Positions 12,171 to 23,935 of a stretch of DNA of 64,000 bases are shown here, piece after piece. This DNA is from Apoderus coryli (lineage: Eukaryota; Arthropoda; Insecta; Coleoptera; Attelabidae), in contig OU452205.1 in the NCBI GenBank assembly GCA_911728435.2, positions 14,514,260-14,578,259 of the forward strand, written 5' to 3'. The position numbers and the translations under genes are program-made. Positions within the stretch are counted from its first letter, which is position 1; the number at the start of each line of letters is the position of its first letter. The notes below the pieces were generated by a model. It ran no database searches, had not been told where the DNA came from, and saw only the letters and a program-made list of their open reading frames with translations.

Positions 12171-13254
12171 GTAGTTTTGATGTAACTTCTGGTGAAACCT
12201 TGGAATCGAATGGAGTTTAGTTTATAATACTTACATAACGCCAACGAAAATTATTATGTGGTCTAAAATAATGATTAGGGTATGCATCACTTTCACACAT
12301 GACCGACCAGAATATTAGTTCTAACGTTTTTCAAACATTCTACTTTTGTGTGTCAGTTTTCAAGCTGGTTATGTTTTCAAAGTTTGAACACACTTTTAAA
12401 TTTTTGTCAAGTCCGCTTTCAACTTTAAATGTTCTATTTCTAATACATTTTTACTAGATACCATTAATTCGGTCGCCGTTAATTTAACTGTTTGTAATAT
12501 CCTCACAAATGAGTAATTACAAAATGATAAAACGCCTAATTATAAAACGATAGAGCAGCCCAAAAGTACTACATTACCTCGTATTTAGTTTAACGATTGG
12601 CCATTTTTCTCTGACAATCGCTTACACCGATCAATGTGGCTTTATCTTTAGAACGAGATACTTAAAACACGCACGCACACAGGCAAGAAAGAAAGAACCA
12701 CTTTTAAAAATCAATCGGTATCAATTAGTAATTGTAACAGCGAGACAGAACAGCGGGCCCTCTATTGCTGGAGCGCGAGACCGCCTTAAATAAGCCGATT
12801 AGAATTCACCAGGTGTTGCGGGTGCATGAGTTGCGTTCGAATTTTTTCTCTTTATTATTTTGTTTATTTTTTTAGCTGTTAATGTTTTTCACTTAATATC
12901 CACAGTATACTTACTAAGTTAATTATTGCAAATATTGAATTTTTAAATAAATATCACTAAATCTATTTATTATTAAACGACTACCATATTTGTCTACGTA
13001 AGAAACATTATTTAAATATAATTATTATGCGTTGGTTCAAAAAGGTACTACTTTTTGCGCTACCTGTTGTATACAAAGTATAATATGGCGCATATTCGTT
13101 CTACTCCTCACCTAAGTTCAACGGATATGACATGATCACCTTCGCACTCTCCTCACGTGTTTTTTAATTTTTTGGATATCTCTTGGGTTTTTGGTTCGCA
13201 TTAACAAACAATGGTGAGATAAATTTTTTTAATTTCATGTCAAATATCTTTTTT
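12171..13254. other. Non-coding DNA with a GC-richer island at 12580-12860
   Basis: No gene was found. Within 12580-12860 the composition changes to mixed GC and contains CAATTAGTAATTG (two homeodomain-type cores), CACCAGGTG (an E-box), CGCGGG-like CpG-rich pieces and a purine tract GAAAGAAAGAA. There is no transposon signature. It may be regulatory; this is inference. Confidence 0.35.
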
Positions 13255-13320
13255 TCCTTTTACGACGTTTCGACAAAACAGTTTTTGTCTTCTTCAGGTT
13301 TTTTTCCGTCAGTCTACAAA
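13255..13320 (-). ncRNA. Hammerhead-ribozyme-like core, probably part of a Penelope-like element repeat
   Basis: On the minus strand the sequence reads CCTGAAGAAGACAAAA, then ACTG, then TTTTGTCGAAACGTCG. This gives a CUGANGA core, a perfect 7-bp hairpin (GACAAAA with TTTTGTC) as stem II, and the GAAA core. These are the two conserved cores of hammerhead ribozymes, which are known in the terminal repeats of Penelope-like elements. Stems I and III could not be fixed by eye. It may be a sequence relic and not an active ribozyme. Confidence 0.4.
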
Positions 13321-14200
13321 CATACAATACAATAACATTATATAAATATAAATAAAATTCTTAAAATACACATAATACAATACTAGAGACAATAAACTTA
13401 AATAGGTACAAAACATATTCTTGTCTTCCAACATCTGTAGTGTTCTCTTTTTTTTTTTTTTGTATTATTATTTCCTATTTCCATTATTGATATTTGTAAT
13501 TTTTATTTCGGAAATACGTATTAGAAGCAAATGTGGGTCTTTTCAGAAACATACCAGTAGCTCGGTGATTTTTAGTTAGGTGTAAAAAATTTTGGTTAAA
13601 AAAAAACCGAAAAACCGTCAAAATTAGTAATTTGTCATAAGTTTAGATTATATTGATTATTGAGAATGAGTACCTATAATATTTCATGTAAGGGAAAATG
13701 CTCTTCTATAAAATTTCACATAAAAACAACAACAAACTTAATGCCTTTAGGGATGATTATTTATTTAAAAAAAAAAAATAAGTATATTGTAAGCAAACTG
13801 ACATGCCGCATCTAAACGCATATTGGTTCGGGTTTTATTTCCAGAGCCCCGTCTCTAGAATTTTATTTTAGCGTCCTTAACAAAAAAGACGTCACTTATT
13901 GATCCATAGCCTTTGTCTCATCCTGTCCAGATTTGTCAGGTTTGGGTGTAATTGCTGCTCTACTTATTTGCCAAACTTTTACCTGGTATATGCATCAGGT
14001 AGTCTCCTCCCTCCTGCAGCATTTTTGGATAAATGCCGTCAATTCCCAGGAAATTTCCTCAAAGCCCATTTGGTTAAATTACAATTTTTCACTATCTTCA
14101 AGTCTTGCCAATTCTTTCTCGTAGACCCTATTATAACATGTAACACGTCCTCATATGCGCACAGCTGATTTGTTAAGCTGTCTATAGTTCTATCCTTAGT
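13321..14200. other. Non-coding AT-rich DNA
   Basis: No supported gene. Small poly(T) and poly(A) runs occur (13447-13461, 13767-13780). The overlapping short ORFs at 13899-14230 show no family signature. Confidence 0.4.
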
Positions 14201-15918
14201 TGTAATAATAATAATAATAAAAATAAGCATTTATTCCCAACAGGTTAAACCCACTTACAGGAAAATCAATAAATACATTTTTGAATTAATTGAAATGAGA
14301 TACATATCAAATCAAGAGGAAAAAACAAAAAAAAAAACAACCAAATAAATACGTTACAAAACAAAACAATAAAAAACTGATTAAATATTTCGGAATGTCG
14401 AAAATAATCAAAAATTAACTCACTCTGTCCAAGTATACTTTCAATTCTTAAAATAAATAAACACGACAGTCTAACTATTAACATTAAATACTACAAAAAT
14501 AAATGCAAACAATATCAGTTCAATATTAAATAATAAACACTATCCATTAAATAAACTATCAGTAATGGTTGACAAAGTTGAGCCATGAATATCAAAATCA
14601 CGACAACACCGATTGAAAATGTCACACATAAAGTAAACAGGACTTTGTAACAAAATATTAGTCCTGGCTGGGCCCACAGTGAACGGCACGAGATGTCGAA
14701 CACCCAATCGCGGAACGTGGAATCTAATACATCCCAATGGATATGGGCAATCAACGGCACAGTGCAATAATTTGTATAAAAACTTGACTGCGTGAATATT
14801 TCTTTTGGTCAAGAGAGAAGGTTCATTAAATCGCAAGAGCAAAGACGCATGATCTACTCCCTGTGGAGGATTAACATTGTCGGCTTTATAGGCTAGGCAT
14901 TTAAGGAAACGGCGCTGAACAGACTCTAAGGATCTAATATGAGTATTATATATTGGGTTCCATATAATCGCGGCAAATTCCAGTTTAGATCTAACAAAAG
15001 CATAAAACAAATGCTTAACCGTGAAAACATCGTTGAATTGCCGACAGTTCCTAATAATGAAACCCAACATTCTATTTGCGTTCAATACTACACTGACGGT
15101 CTGCTGGATAAATGTAAATTCACTGTCGAAGACAACACCCAAATGTTTAATTTCGCTGAGCCTTTCCAAGGACTCATTGTTCTATTGGTAATCAAAATTC
15201 AATGCGTTCTTTAGTTTGGAATAGCTAACGATCTTGCATTTAGATACATTAAACTCTAAACGATTGTCCGTGCACCAGGTGTTCAAATTACTCTGGAGAT
15301 GATCGCAGTCATTCGGGGAATTAATGGGCTGGAAGATCTTAAGATCGTCAGCATAAGCAAGCCTACCACACGTATAAAACTCAACTAGGTCATTAATGAA
15401 AATATTGAATAACAAAGGACCGATATTGGAGCCCTGTGGAACCCCCGCGCTAGAAGGAAAAACAAAAGACTTAAAGCCTTCATATTCTACAAACTGTAAT
15501 CGTTGGAATAGATATGATCGGAACAAGTTGACCAAACGATAAGAGAAACCAAAATTCTGTAATTTATACAACAATATGTAGTGATCTATACGGTCAAATG
15601 CTTTGCAAAAAACGGTATAAATCACGTCCACCTGCCGCAGATCATCGATAGCTGAACATATGTTCTCAGAAAACACAGCCAAATTAGAATCTATTCTAAA
15701 GCAGAGAATAAATTTTCTCATATATTACAATCTCAAGAACTTAGAGAAGTTACAAAGAAGGAAAATTGGCCTGTAGTTGCTAATCACATCAGACTTTCCT
15801 GATTTTAGGATAGGCGTAACTCTTGCTGTTTTCCAGGAAACAGGAAACGTGGAAGACTCAAGAATTTGCTTAAAAATATGTTGCAATGGTGCAGAGAGCA
15901 CACATGCAGTCTTTCACG
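14201..15918 (-). mobile_element. Jockey-group retrotransposon fragment, second copy, with (AAT)n 3' tail
   Basis: Very similar to the element at 1-2703, aligning from its position 7 to about 1437. The 3' end is complete: a 3' UTR from 14539 down to about 14220 with an AATAAA on the minus strand close to the tail, then the (ATT)n tail at 14201-14220. The 5' end is truncated within the ORF at about 15918, where similarity stops. Both copies lie on the minus strand 14 kb apart. Differences (a nonsense change, a deletion of about 50 bases at about 15690, a 9-base deletion at about 15280) show that this is the older or less constrained copy. Confidence 0.88.
14540..15721 (-). pseudogene. Broken reverse transcriptase of the second Jockey-group copy
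   Basis: Two blocks in the same frame, 15721-15182 and 15169-14540, are separated by one nonsense codon at 15182-15184 (CAA TAG where the first copy has CAA TTG). The upstream block holds YTVFCKAFDRIDHYILLYKL, SAGVPQGSNIGPLLFNIF and the intact catalytic AYADDLKIF. The downstream block is the C-terminal domain ending in SLFNG. A deletion of about 50 bases near 15690, relative to the first copy, changes the frame upstream. The catalytic site survives but the protein cannot be made whole. Confidence 0.88.
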
Positions 15919-16394
15919 TCTTGTCATTAATATCCAGCTATATACCTACTTGAATGAGAAATATTCGGCAGGTAAAATCTCTAAAATGTTGCAAATGAGT
16001 ACAACATCAGGTAAATGCATTTATTGCAATTATTTTGGCTTTAGATATTTTTTTCTTTTCCTTATTCTTGAACCTTCTTATTTATATTTAAAAAATTTCC
16101 ATTTCTTGGGGTTTTAGGTTCTCAAAACACAAAATTCTATTAACGCATGTTTATTATGCTGTCCAAATACATCATCATCTACAACACATTACATTATTTG
16201 CACCTTCATCAGGCTTTCCCAAACTTATTTTTACATATCAGGCCACAAATTACACAAAAAAATATAAAAAAACGACAATAAGATTTATTTATCCAAACAA
16301 AAGACGACATTCATTCAATTTTGTGAAATTATTTATTTATTATTTATAAACCCTTCCCCGTGGGACCCCCGGTAAATTTATTTGCCATACTGTA
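15919..16394. other. Non-coding AT-rich DNA
   Basis: Unique-looking flank upstream of the truncated Jockey copy. No ORF or repeat structure could be supported. Confidence 0.4.
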
Positions 16395-16620
16395 GACTAA
16401 GACGCAACACTGTTGATGTCCATCTCGAATGTCTTAGCGTTTTGAAGCAGATTTAGTTGCGTAATCGGCAAAGTAAGATCGAATATGTATAGATAAAAAT
16501 AATAGAGATCCAAGAACTGATCCCTGTGGCACACCACTCAAAATCTACAACGCGTCCGAAATCAGTCCATTTGCTCTTAATTCTTGAAATCTGCGCGCTT
16601 TAAAAAATGTTTCGATCCCT
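16395..16620 (-). pseudogene. Short relic of a non-LTR reverse transcriptase
   Basis: On the minus strand the frame at about 16600-16480 gives ILSGVPQGSVLGSLLFL, the conserved B-type motif (GVPQGSVLGPLLF) of non-LTR reverse transcriptases, followed by FADYATK at the place of the Y-A-D-D box. Flanking sequence has lost the rest. The clade cannot be assigned from this piece. Confidence 0.6.
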
Positions 16621-17932
16621 CTCAACAGACAACCTCAACTACCTTAGTGTTCAATCTTCAACAACACTCTCGCAAAGGGACCTTATCAATATAGTGTTAG
16701 ATAGTATTCCTCATACATTAACTTATCACAGAACATAATGTCAAACTATACGGAAATTGTCCTTCTGGCGTATTATTATTATGCGTGAGTAATGGTTTCC
16801 TCTCAAATCACGAGCGTCTTTAATCGGTAAATAGTCATGTGTGTTGTGAACCTTTTAATGTCCCAAAAAGTGTATTATTGGTTTCACGCTTTCGGTAAAG
16901 AACTTTTCTTTGTTTTAATTCTCATCCACGTTAAGTTATTACAACGTTCACGGCAATTAATACTAATTTTATGGGCAATTTCCCTAAAAGCTCGACGTTT
17001 TGGTGGCCGAAAATACGACAAACAAACGCGTATAGACAAAAATAAAAATCAGAGGAAGGAACAATAATGTATACCTTTATAACAGAACAGGGTAATATAT
17101 TATGGTGCCCGTCCCCGTGTGATGTGTGAACACTTGTGTTTTGGAGTTATTATTATTATTGTTTTTATGGAGATGTGTGTCTTTAGAGACAACAGTTGTT
17201 ATAAGAGAGGACGAAAATATCAACGAAATATTTTGTATCTTGGGGTGAAATTCACACTAAAGCACGCACAAGCATGTTCTATTTTTAGGATGGAACTATA
17301 GTTCTTTAAAAAGAATAGGTTTAAAACTTCTGTATTCACGTTGCACGAAACTGATTTTAATACAAAGCAAAAATTTTAGTTTCATGGAAATAAATATTAT
17401 TTTCATTTTGGACGTAAATAAGAGTTTTTTAAAAATGTTTGTCATTCGGTCAGTCCGTATACTAGAGTTGCCACGAGACGAGACAAGGGTCGAGACGAGA
17501 CTAACGTTCGTCTTGTCTCGTTTCTCTCGATTATTAGTAACAAAATATATAGACATTAGGAAAGTTAATTAGACTTTTTCGATGTGAGACCAATCTGTCT
17601 CCAATCTAACAGTAAAATGTCTAGACATCAAAGAAAAACAACATCACATTCAAAATACATAATTAGAATATATATAGGGCTAAAAATTACCACAACCCCG
17701 AACAATTCAATTGTTAATTCACGTCTCTAGCGCAGCTCTCCTGGATTTATCTATGTACAAGGATAAGGTAGGGCATGCGCCAAGGGAACACAGAAATCAG
17801 AAATCTGAATTATCAAGCACAAGTGTCATGTTTATTTGATTTCTAAAGCCATAATGGCCAACTAAAATCAATTAAATTAAAAAGTAAAGTAGTAAAATCT
17901 AATATTGTCAATATTTTAAAAACTAAATAATA
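16621..17932. other. Non-coding DNA, no supported gene
   Basis: Contains a GAGACGAGAC-rich patch at 17475-17525 and the segment CTTTTTCGATGTGAGACCAA (17574-17593), which recurs as TTTTTTCGATGTGAGTCCAA near 31091-31110 and so marks an unclassified dispersed repeat. ORFs at 16837-17067 and 17119-17301 lack recognisable domains. Confidence 0.4.
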
Positions 17933-18297
17933 TACAAGGTGTTTCTAAAATAGGTGGTCAAAATTTGTGAGAGCATTGGGGACGTCTAATCTTGAAAAAA
18001 ACCTAAATTGTAATTTTTCGAAAAGTCCTAATTTACAAAGATACAGGGTTATAAAAATGACTGCCGGAGGACGATTTTTTGAAATATTTTGAAACGAGTA
18101 AAGATGAATTAATCAAATGTAACATATTTATTCACCTAACGGAGGGACCCTTGTCTTTTGTTCCATTTGTGTCATAAATGTGATAAAATAAAGTTTTCTT
18201 CATAAAAAACTTAAAGATTTTCGAGAAATTCGATTTTGAAAATTTCAGTATATGCAGTATCCATCTCTTTCTAAAAATATTATTTTTTACTTTTGTA

Positions 18298-19150
18298 ATG
18301 AAGAAATCTGATAGAGGTAGAAATAGAACTGTTAGAAACGTACGAAATGAGTAAGGAATTTTACATCATTTTGAAGAAAATCCTAACATTAGCACAAGAC
18401 GACTTGCGCAACAAACTCAAACTTCGAATTCAGTTGTATAGCGGATTGCGAAAGAACAACAACTGTACCCTTATCACTACCGCCAAGTCCAAGATCTTTT
18501 AGCAACAGATTTTCCGCAGCGTCTAGAGTTTTGTCACTGGCTTTTGGATATGAGAGAACGAAACCCATTGTTTTTTTCTAATATTATATTCACAGACAAA
18601 GCCACATTTACCAGAAGTGGAGTTTTCACCATGCATAATGAGCATGTGTGGGCTGATGAAAATCCTCATGCAAGAAAAGTAACTCATTATCAACATTCTT
18701 TCAAAGTAAATGTTTGGGCTTCAACATTAGAAAATGAACTTCTGGGTTATCACATTTTCCCAGGAAATCTAACTGGAGAAATGTATTTTAATCTTCTGTC
18801 GCAAATTCTCTTCCAATTCCTCGAAGATATTCCCTTGGCTCGCCCCTCCACATTATAGTAAACGGTGTCGTCAGTGGTTAAACAAAACATTTAAAAGGCG
18901 CGGAAATGATGCTCCTAAAAATTGGCCGACTAGGTCTGCTGACTTAAATCCTTTAGATTTTACTGTCTCGGGTCAAGTAAAAGACAAAGTTTATAACAGT
19001 GCCAATTGAAACTGTCGAGCAACTGCAGGAAAAAATACGTAATGCGTTTAATGAAATTGATGCAGAAGAAAAACTAAGGCGCACAGTGTACTCTTTTAGC
19101 TCTAGAGTGCATAATTGTATAGCAGCAAATGGTGGACATTTTGGAAAATA
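18298..19150 (+). pseudogene. Mariner/Tc1-like (IS630 superfamily) transposase, decayed
   Basis: The helix-turn-helix part reads NISTRRLAQQTQTSNSVV, then a stop, then RIAKEQQLYPYHYRQVQDLL. The catalytic core follows: IIFTDKATFTRSGVFTMHNE with the first Asp, then VNVWASTLENELLGYHIF and NLTGEMYFNLLSQIL. After 18838 the frame shifts and a segment normally holding the second Asp (QQDGAP) is missing; the next legible part is PPHYSKRCRQWLNKTF and SADLNPLDF with the third acidic position. At least two stops, one frameshift and the lost catalytic segment make it inactive. The longest open part is 18544-18858. Confidence 0.85.
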
Positions 19151-19667
19151 ATTATTTGATATTGATTTTGTTAAAATTACTTATTTTTGTTAAATATTAA
19201 TTATGGTAAATTTATTTAATTTTGTTGAGTTTATTTTGATATTGATATACAGTTTGCTAACGAAAAGTTTTCCAAAATTTTATTAATGCTAAATTTCTCG
19301 AAAACCTTTAAGTTTTTCGAGAAAAAACAATTATGCCTTTTTTATGTAGAAATCTTTATTTTATCATATTTTTGACACAAATGAAATAAAAGTCACAAAA
19401 AAAAAAGTTAGGTTATAATTAAGGCAAGGGTCCCCCCCCCCGTTTACCCGCCTATGGTCATCCTTTTTTATTCCATTTCATGTCAGTTCACGACATTTAA
19501 CTAGGTGAATAAATATGCTACATTTGATTAAATCACCTTAACTCGTTTCGAAAATATTTCAATAAAATCGTCCTTAGGTAGTCATTTTTATCACCCTGTA
19601 TCTTTGTAAATAAGGACTTTTTGAAAAATTACAATCTAGGTTTTTTTCATGATTAGACGTCCCCAAA

Positions 19668-20723
19668 TAATAATAATAGTTTATTCGCAATCATATGAAA
19701 TTAAAATTACAAAAACACCATTCTTAATACTAAACTTAAACGATATAAATGACTACGAAACGGGTCAGAAGGCAGCGGTGCTGATATTAAATTCTGACCC
19801 ATACTTAAACTAAACTGAAGTTGTTGTTTTTTTCCTCTCTCTCTTCCCATTCCGCCATAAAATATGCATAAAAGATAAAAATAAAAATACTCCTATTGAG
19901 TGAACATCATTTTAAAACACTTCCCTATATACCTCTAACGTGATATTCCATACAATTTGCTAATTTATAATGCGAGGTCATTATCATACATTGATAATAT
20001 ACCTAATATAGAAACAAAATAAAAAACACATTTAGCACATAACGAAAAATGATAATATATTAAATGCTTACATATTTTGTAACAGAAGGCTCCGATAGGA
20101 GTTCCTAAAACGCGCATAACTGAGTTCCTTCTGACGTGCTGGTAGATTATTGTATACTACATAAATATTAAAAGAAAATGATCTAAGAAATAGAGCACTT
20201 TTATGAGGCGGGGGGGACAGAAGACCTTTAAAACGAAGACGAAGTGTATGCACATCTGATCTGAAACCAATTTTGTTGTATAGGTACGGTGGATTTTTAA
20301 ACATAATAATTGAATGAAATAAACATGCAGAATGAAGTCTCCTTCGATTCCCCATGTCCAACCACCGGCAAGTTTTGAGTTGATGTGAAACGTGCTCATA
20401 CTTGCGGATGCCATAGATGTATCTCAAGCAGCACTTCTGTATCCGTTGTATCCGGTCCTTGTCATACTTGGTCAAACATGGTCAATACACTACATCGCAA
20501 TAGTTGAAAAAGCTTAAAACCAGCGCCTCAGTAAGCTTAATTTTTTAATATATCGGTAATGAGTGTCGGTGAGGATATAAGAGTTTTAGATTTGCATAGG
20601 CTTTATGAAGATTAGCAGAAATTTGCTGACTAAATCTTAAGTTAGTATCTATTTCCAACCCTAAACTCTTTGCAGATTGTTTGGAAGGTATTACTTGATT
20701 GTCAATCTTCACTTTAAATTCGC
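19668..20723 (-). mobile_element. CR1-like non-LTR retrotransposon fragment nested in a transposon terminal repeat
   Basis: Read on the minus strand it holds the C-terminal part of a CR1-type ORF2, a 3' UTR of about 400 bases and an (ATT)n tail at 19668-19680. It sits inside the right terminal repeat of the mariner-like element 17933-20760. The intact left repeat (17933-18000) shows the uninterrupted sequence and so fixes both edges. 5' truncated; no clear target-site duplication. Confidence 0.85.
20068..20721 (-). pseudogene. C-terminal fragment of CR1-like reverse transcriptase
   Basis: The first piece reads FKVKIDNQVIPSKQSAKSLG, NLRFSQQISANLHKAYANLK and LLYPHRHSLP. After a frameshift the second reads RIQRIQKCCLRYIYGIRKYE, HVSHQLKTCRWLDM and PPYLYNKIGFRSDVHTLRLR. 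The blocks match the C-terminal 300 residues of the intact element at 39677-42475 (KIQKCCLRFIFGIK, TFRTDVHNLNLRWKG). The short ORF 20545-20754 is a chimera: its first residues come from the transposon terminal repeat and the rest from this fragment, which marks the junction. Confidence 0.85.
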
Positions 20724-20760
20724 TCACAAATTTTGACCACCATTTTAGAAACACCTTGTA

Positions 20761-22720
20761 TATATAAACTCGCCCTTATTTTGTATGCAAAAAAAAATAA
20801 AATAATTAAAAATTAAACATGTTGAATTTTGACACTTTTGTCAATTTGACTTTATACCCTCTTTTTGGAATACCCTGTATTAATATTTATTGAAAAATAT
20901 ACATAGGCAATAGGCGCAGAAAATAGCTCTATAACTACTAGGATATCCCAACAAATTAAATTATTAAAGCTTCCATAGAATAAAAAAATTTAATTATTCT
21001 TTAATTAACGTAATTTTTGACACGAAATTGGACATAGGTATAACATGATATACTTGAACTATCTTTAGAATTACAAGTAAAATCCAAAAAATATATAATT
21101 TATCTAGAGTTCTATTTAGAATAAGGGAGTTAATACCCACTTCCGGTATAACTGGAAATACTAGATTCTCGAAACATTTTAGCCGGATTGGCCTCATCGA
21201 CCTTAGATTTTCAGATTGTTCCACAGTCTAGTGGAAACCTTTCCCGGGGGTACACCCGGTATAGCTAAAACTTAAAACAGGTCGATATTTCTAGTTGGGC
21301 ACGACTGTAATACTCGATCTAATCATTATCATAAGAGCGAAACTATTTCGTGAACTGTCGACTCAGTCTGATTGCACTGAATTACATTACTCTATAAGTA
21401 AAACCAGTAATTTTTGTCCGTTAAACAACAAAATCATTTCTATTTTATCATATTTAAAGGCACAAATTCCATTTGTAAATATTACTTAATGAAAGGAGAT
21501 TCTACATTTCCTGCACTCACAAAAATCCTGTCAAATTAACATCGTTAGTGTTTTTTCGTACAAGTTTCCAAAAACTAAAATATAACGATACGCTGATTGT
21601 TTATGGACGGAATGTCGATAGTCTTCATTTACCCAGTAACGATGTTAAGATAATTACAAAAAATTGCAACATTATAATAGTACCTAAATGTGATCCATTG
21701 CCGAAGAGAGAAACTTATCGGTACATAATATAGATCAAACGTTTTACCATCCATTATCGTACATCTCGTATTTCTCTCAGTACATAAATACAGTAATATT
21801 AATTAGTAAAATTAGTGTTAAAACGGAAAATCCAATAACAACCACCATTCATCAAATCTCATAAAATATCAGTAGTTGTTGCCGCTTGTGTGAAATGTGT
21901 GAGTTTGTTGTACCTTATGTATACTTATGTTAATATTGTTTTGATTAATAGTGTTACGGAACGCCTTTATAGCATATTCAACTTATTAACTAACTAGAGC
22001 ATAACATAATAAGGCAACTGGGAAGCAAAAAAAAATAAAGAGACAAGAAGGAAGAAGACACATTATGCAAGTGTGGAACAGATGCTCGTTTGTGCTGTGG
22101 TTTCTTATGTAGGGGTAGAAAAAATCAAGGTGTTGACCGGGTGATATTTTCTCTAGGGGACTATAATAGTCATAGTGTGGTATAGGCGTTTAAATTTAAT
22201 GAATGTTCTCATTTTGAGCAAAACTTAATATCCAAAATAGAAAAGTGTTTAAAGTAAGAAATTTTATCAGAGTAGGTATAATAGATATTTGATACACATT
22301 AAAAGTCACATTTTTTATTAGAAAAAGCAAAAAAATCTAAAAACTGAGTACATCTACATAATTAATAACAATGATGAACAAGTTATCTCTGTGTGTGTGT
22401 ATGTGTGGTGAGTCTTTATGCGTGGGCTATTTGGATTATTTGCTTTCGGCTTATAAAGAATGCAAACACACATATGAACACCATCACACACACTACCGAT
22501 ACACACTGACTCACATACACTTTTCCAAAATCATAATATTCTTAATTCGGAGACCTCCAAACGTGAATTTCGATCAGAATCTCCGCATCGAATTTTTTAC
22601 CTAATCGCAGTACCTCTTTTCGATACGATACCAGATTTCTACTTTAAGGCCCTTTCAAAATTTTACATTTCAGATTAAAAAAGTTGGAGTATCGTTTAAT
22701 AAAAGTATCCGATTTCTTAA
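20761..22720. other. Non-coding DNA with a MITE remnant
   Basis: No gene supported. At about 21343-21428 a degraded piece of the MITE family of 3527-3799 and 63372-63769 is legible (AAGAGCGAAACTATTTCGTG, TCTGATTGCACTGAATTA, CCAGTAATTTTTGTCCG). GT- and CA-rich tracts occur at 22388-22410 and 22465-22520. An ACCCTGTATTAA motif at 20870 resembles mariner-type ends. Confidence 0.45.
21343..21428. mobile_element. Degraded fragment of the 3.5-kb MITE family
   Basis: Aligns with 63635-63748: gagcgaaac, ATTTCGTGAACTGTCGAC, CAGTCTGATTGCACTGAATT and the end block CCAGTAATTTTTGTCCG. The terminal GCTATGCCACGAAATTA part is lost. Orientation as in the 63-kb copy. Confidence 0.6.
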
Positions 22721-23935
22721 TAATAATAATACATTTATTTGCATTCAAATCATAACAACGTACAGATTAAGTCAGAATATCATAAATACATAACATTGAT
22801 ATGCAAAATGGAGTTGAAAACAATTAAAAAAAGTTCTAAGTTCAACTCCCAAATTCATAACTTTAGAACCAAATTTCTAATACGTCCGACCAATAACTGC
22901 ACTACTTAGTCATGCCTTTTACTACAATCAAAGTTTACTACTTTCCACAAAAAATCTGAAAAGAAAAAATTAAACAAAAAATCTATTTGAAATCCAAAAG
23001 TCGATTCCTGTATTTAAACTCAAAAACCTGTAACCCCTAACTTTTTGAAGTCCTCTGGCATGTTATTGTATAGCATATAAATTTGGTAAGGAAATAATCT
23101 CTTGAATAATGAAGTTTTATGAGGCAGGGGCGAAATAAGTCCGCGAAAACGTAAGTTCAACATATGAACATCAGTCCTATATTTAATTTTATTAGAGAGG
23201 TATGGAGGACGATGGTTATTTATTATATTATGAAATAAAACTAGCGAATGTAGCTTTCTTCGATCCTGCATGCTCAGCCACATAGCCTCCCTCAATTTGT
23301 GCGAAACGGGCTCAAATTTTCTAATTCCATACACGAATCTAAGGCATGATTTCTGAACTTTATCAGAACAATCTAGGCACGGTTCATACACAACATCACA
23401 GAAGTTAAAGTAGCTTAAGACTAAACTATCGGTAAGTCTTTTTTTCAAAGGTTGTGATAGTAGATGCCTATGGGGATATAACATCTTTAATGACGAGTAT
23501 GCTCTCTGGATATTGTTGCTCACATGCTTTTTAAACCGCAATTCGACATCCAATTCCAAGCCAAGATTTCTTGTTGCAGTTGAGAACTTTAAACTTGAGT
23601 TATTTACTTTGATATTCAGTTGCAACTCTAACAGGCGCCTGTTTTTACCAAAGACAAGAACGTCAGACTTAGAGGCATTGATCATGAGACCGTGCTTTTG
23701 GGAGAGCTCCACAATTCTGTTAATATCTTGATTAGCTAGATAATAGTCGTCATAAGTAAAGCTGTAGTAAATTTGCCGGTCATCCGCATATATATGCTCC
23801 TTACAATGCTTTAGACTTGACCCTATGTAGCATGTGTAAATGTTAAACAATAAAGGTGAAAGTATTGAGCCTTGTGGAACTCCACAGGTCAGTATTTCCT
23901 TTGAAGATTCCCCATTACTTGTTTGAATAAATTCT
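22721..23935 (-). mobile_element. CR1-like non-LTR retrotransposon fragment with (ATT)n tail
   Basis: On the minus strand: reverse transcriptase from the B motif to the C-terminus (23935-23020), a 3' UTR of about 290 bases and an (ATT)n tail at 22721-22734. The end sequence TTTATTTGCATTCAA next to the tail resembles those at 10826 and 19680. 5' truncated. Confidence 0.85.
23020..23935 (-). pseudogene. CR1-like reverse transcriptase, N-terminally truncated
   Basis: The frame is open from about 23935: CGVPQGSILSPLLFNIYT, then HIYADDRQIYYSF with an intact Y-A-D-D catalytic box, LMINASKSDVLVFGK, SYFNFCDVVYEPCLDC, VQKSCLRFVYGIRKFEPVSH and YRTDVHMLNLRFRGLI, ending at GVTGF near 23020. It closely resembles the fragment at 20068-20721 and less closely the intact element at 39677-42475. 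It lacks the endonuclease and the front half of the RT. The Met at 23850 is internal and not a natural start. Confidence 0.85.

Larger units (their letters stand above)
17933..20760 (+). mobile_element. Mariner/Tc1-like DNA transposon with long terminal inverted repeats, interrupted by a CR1-like insertion
   Basis: The left end is TACAAGGTGTTTCTAAAATA and the right end is its reverse complement, ATTTTAGAAACACCTTGTA, both next to TA. The inverted repeats are several hundred bases long: 17933 to about 18240 mirrors 19300-19668 plus 20723-20760. The inner half of the right repeat ends at GATTAGACGTCCCCAA and resumes at CTCACAAATTTTGACC, with a CR1-like fragment between. A decayed transposase gene lies in the centre. 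The only visible loss at the insertion point is about 4 bases (TGCT) of the repeat. Confidence 0.88.

Noticed and set aside
22388..22520. GT/CA tracts as a designed hairpin
   Set aside because: The arms match only as simple-sequence tracts; no consistent pairing beyond that.
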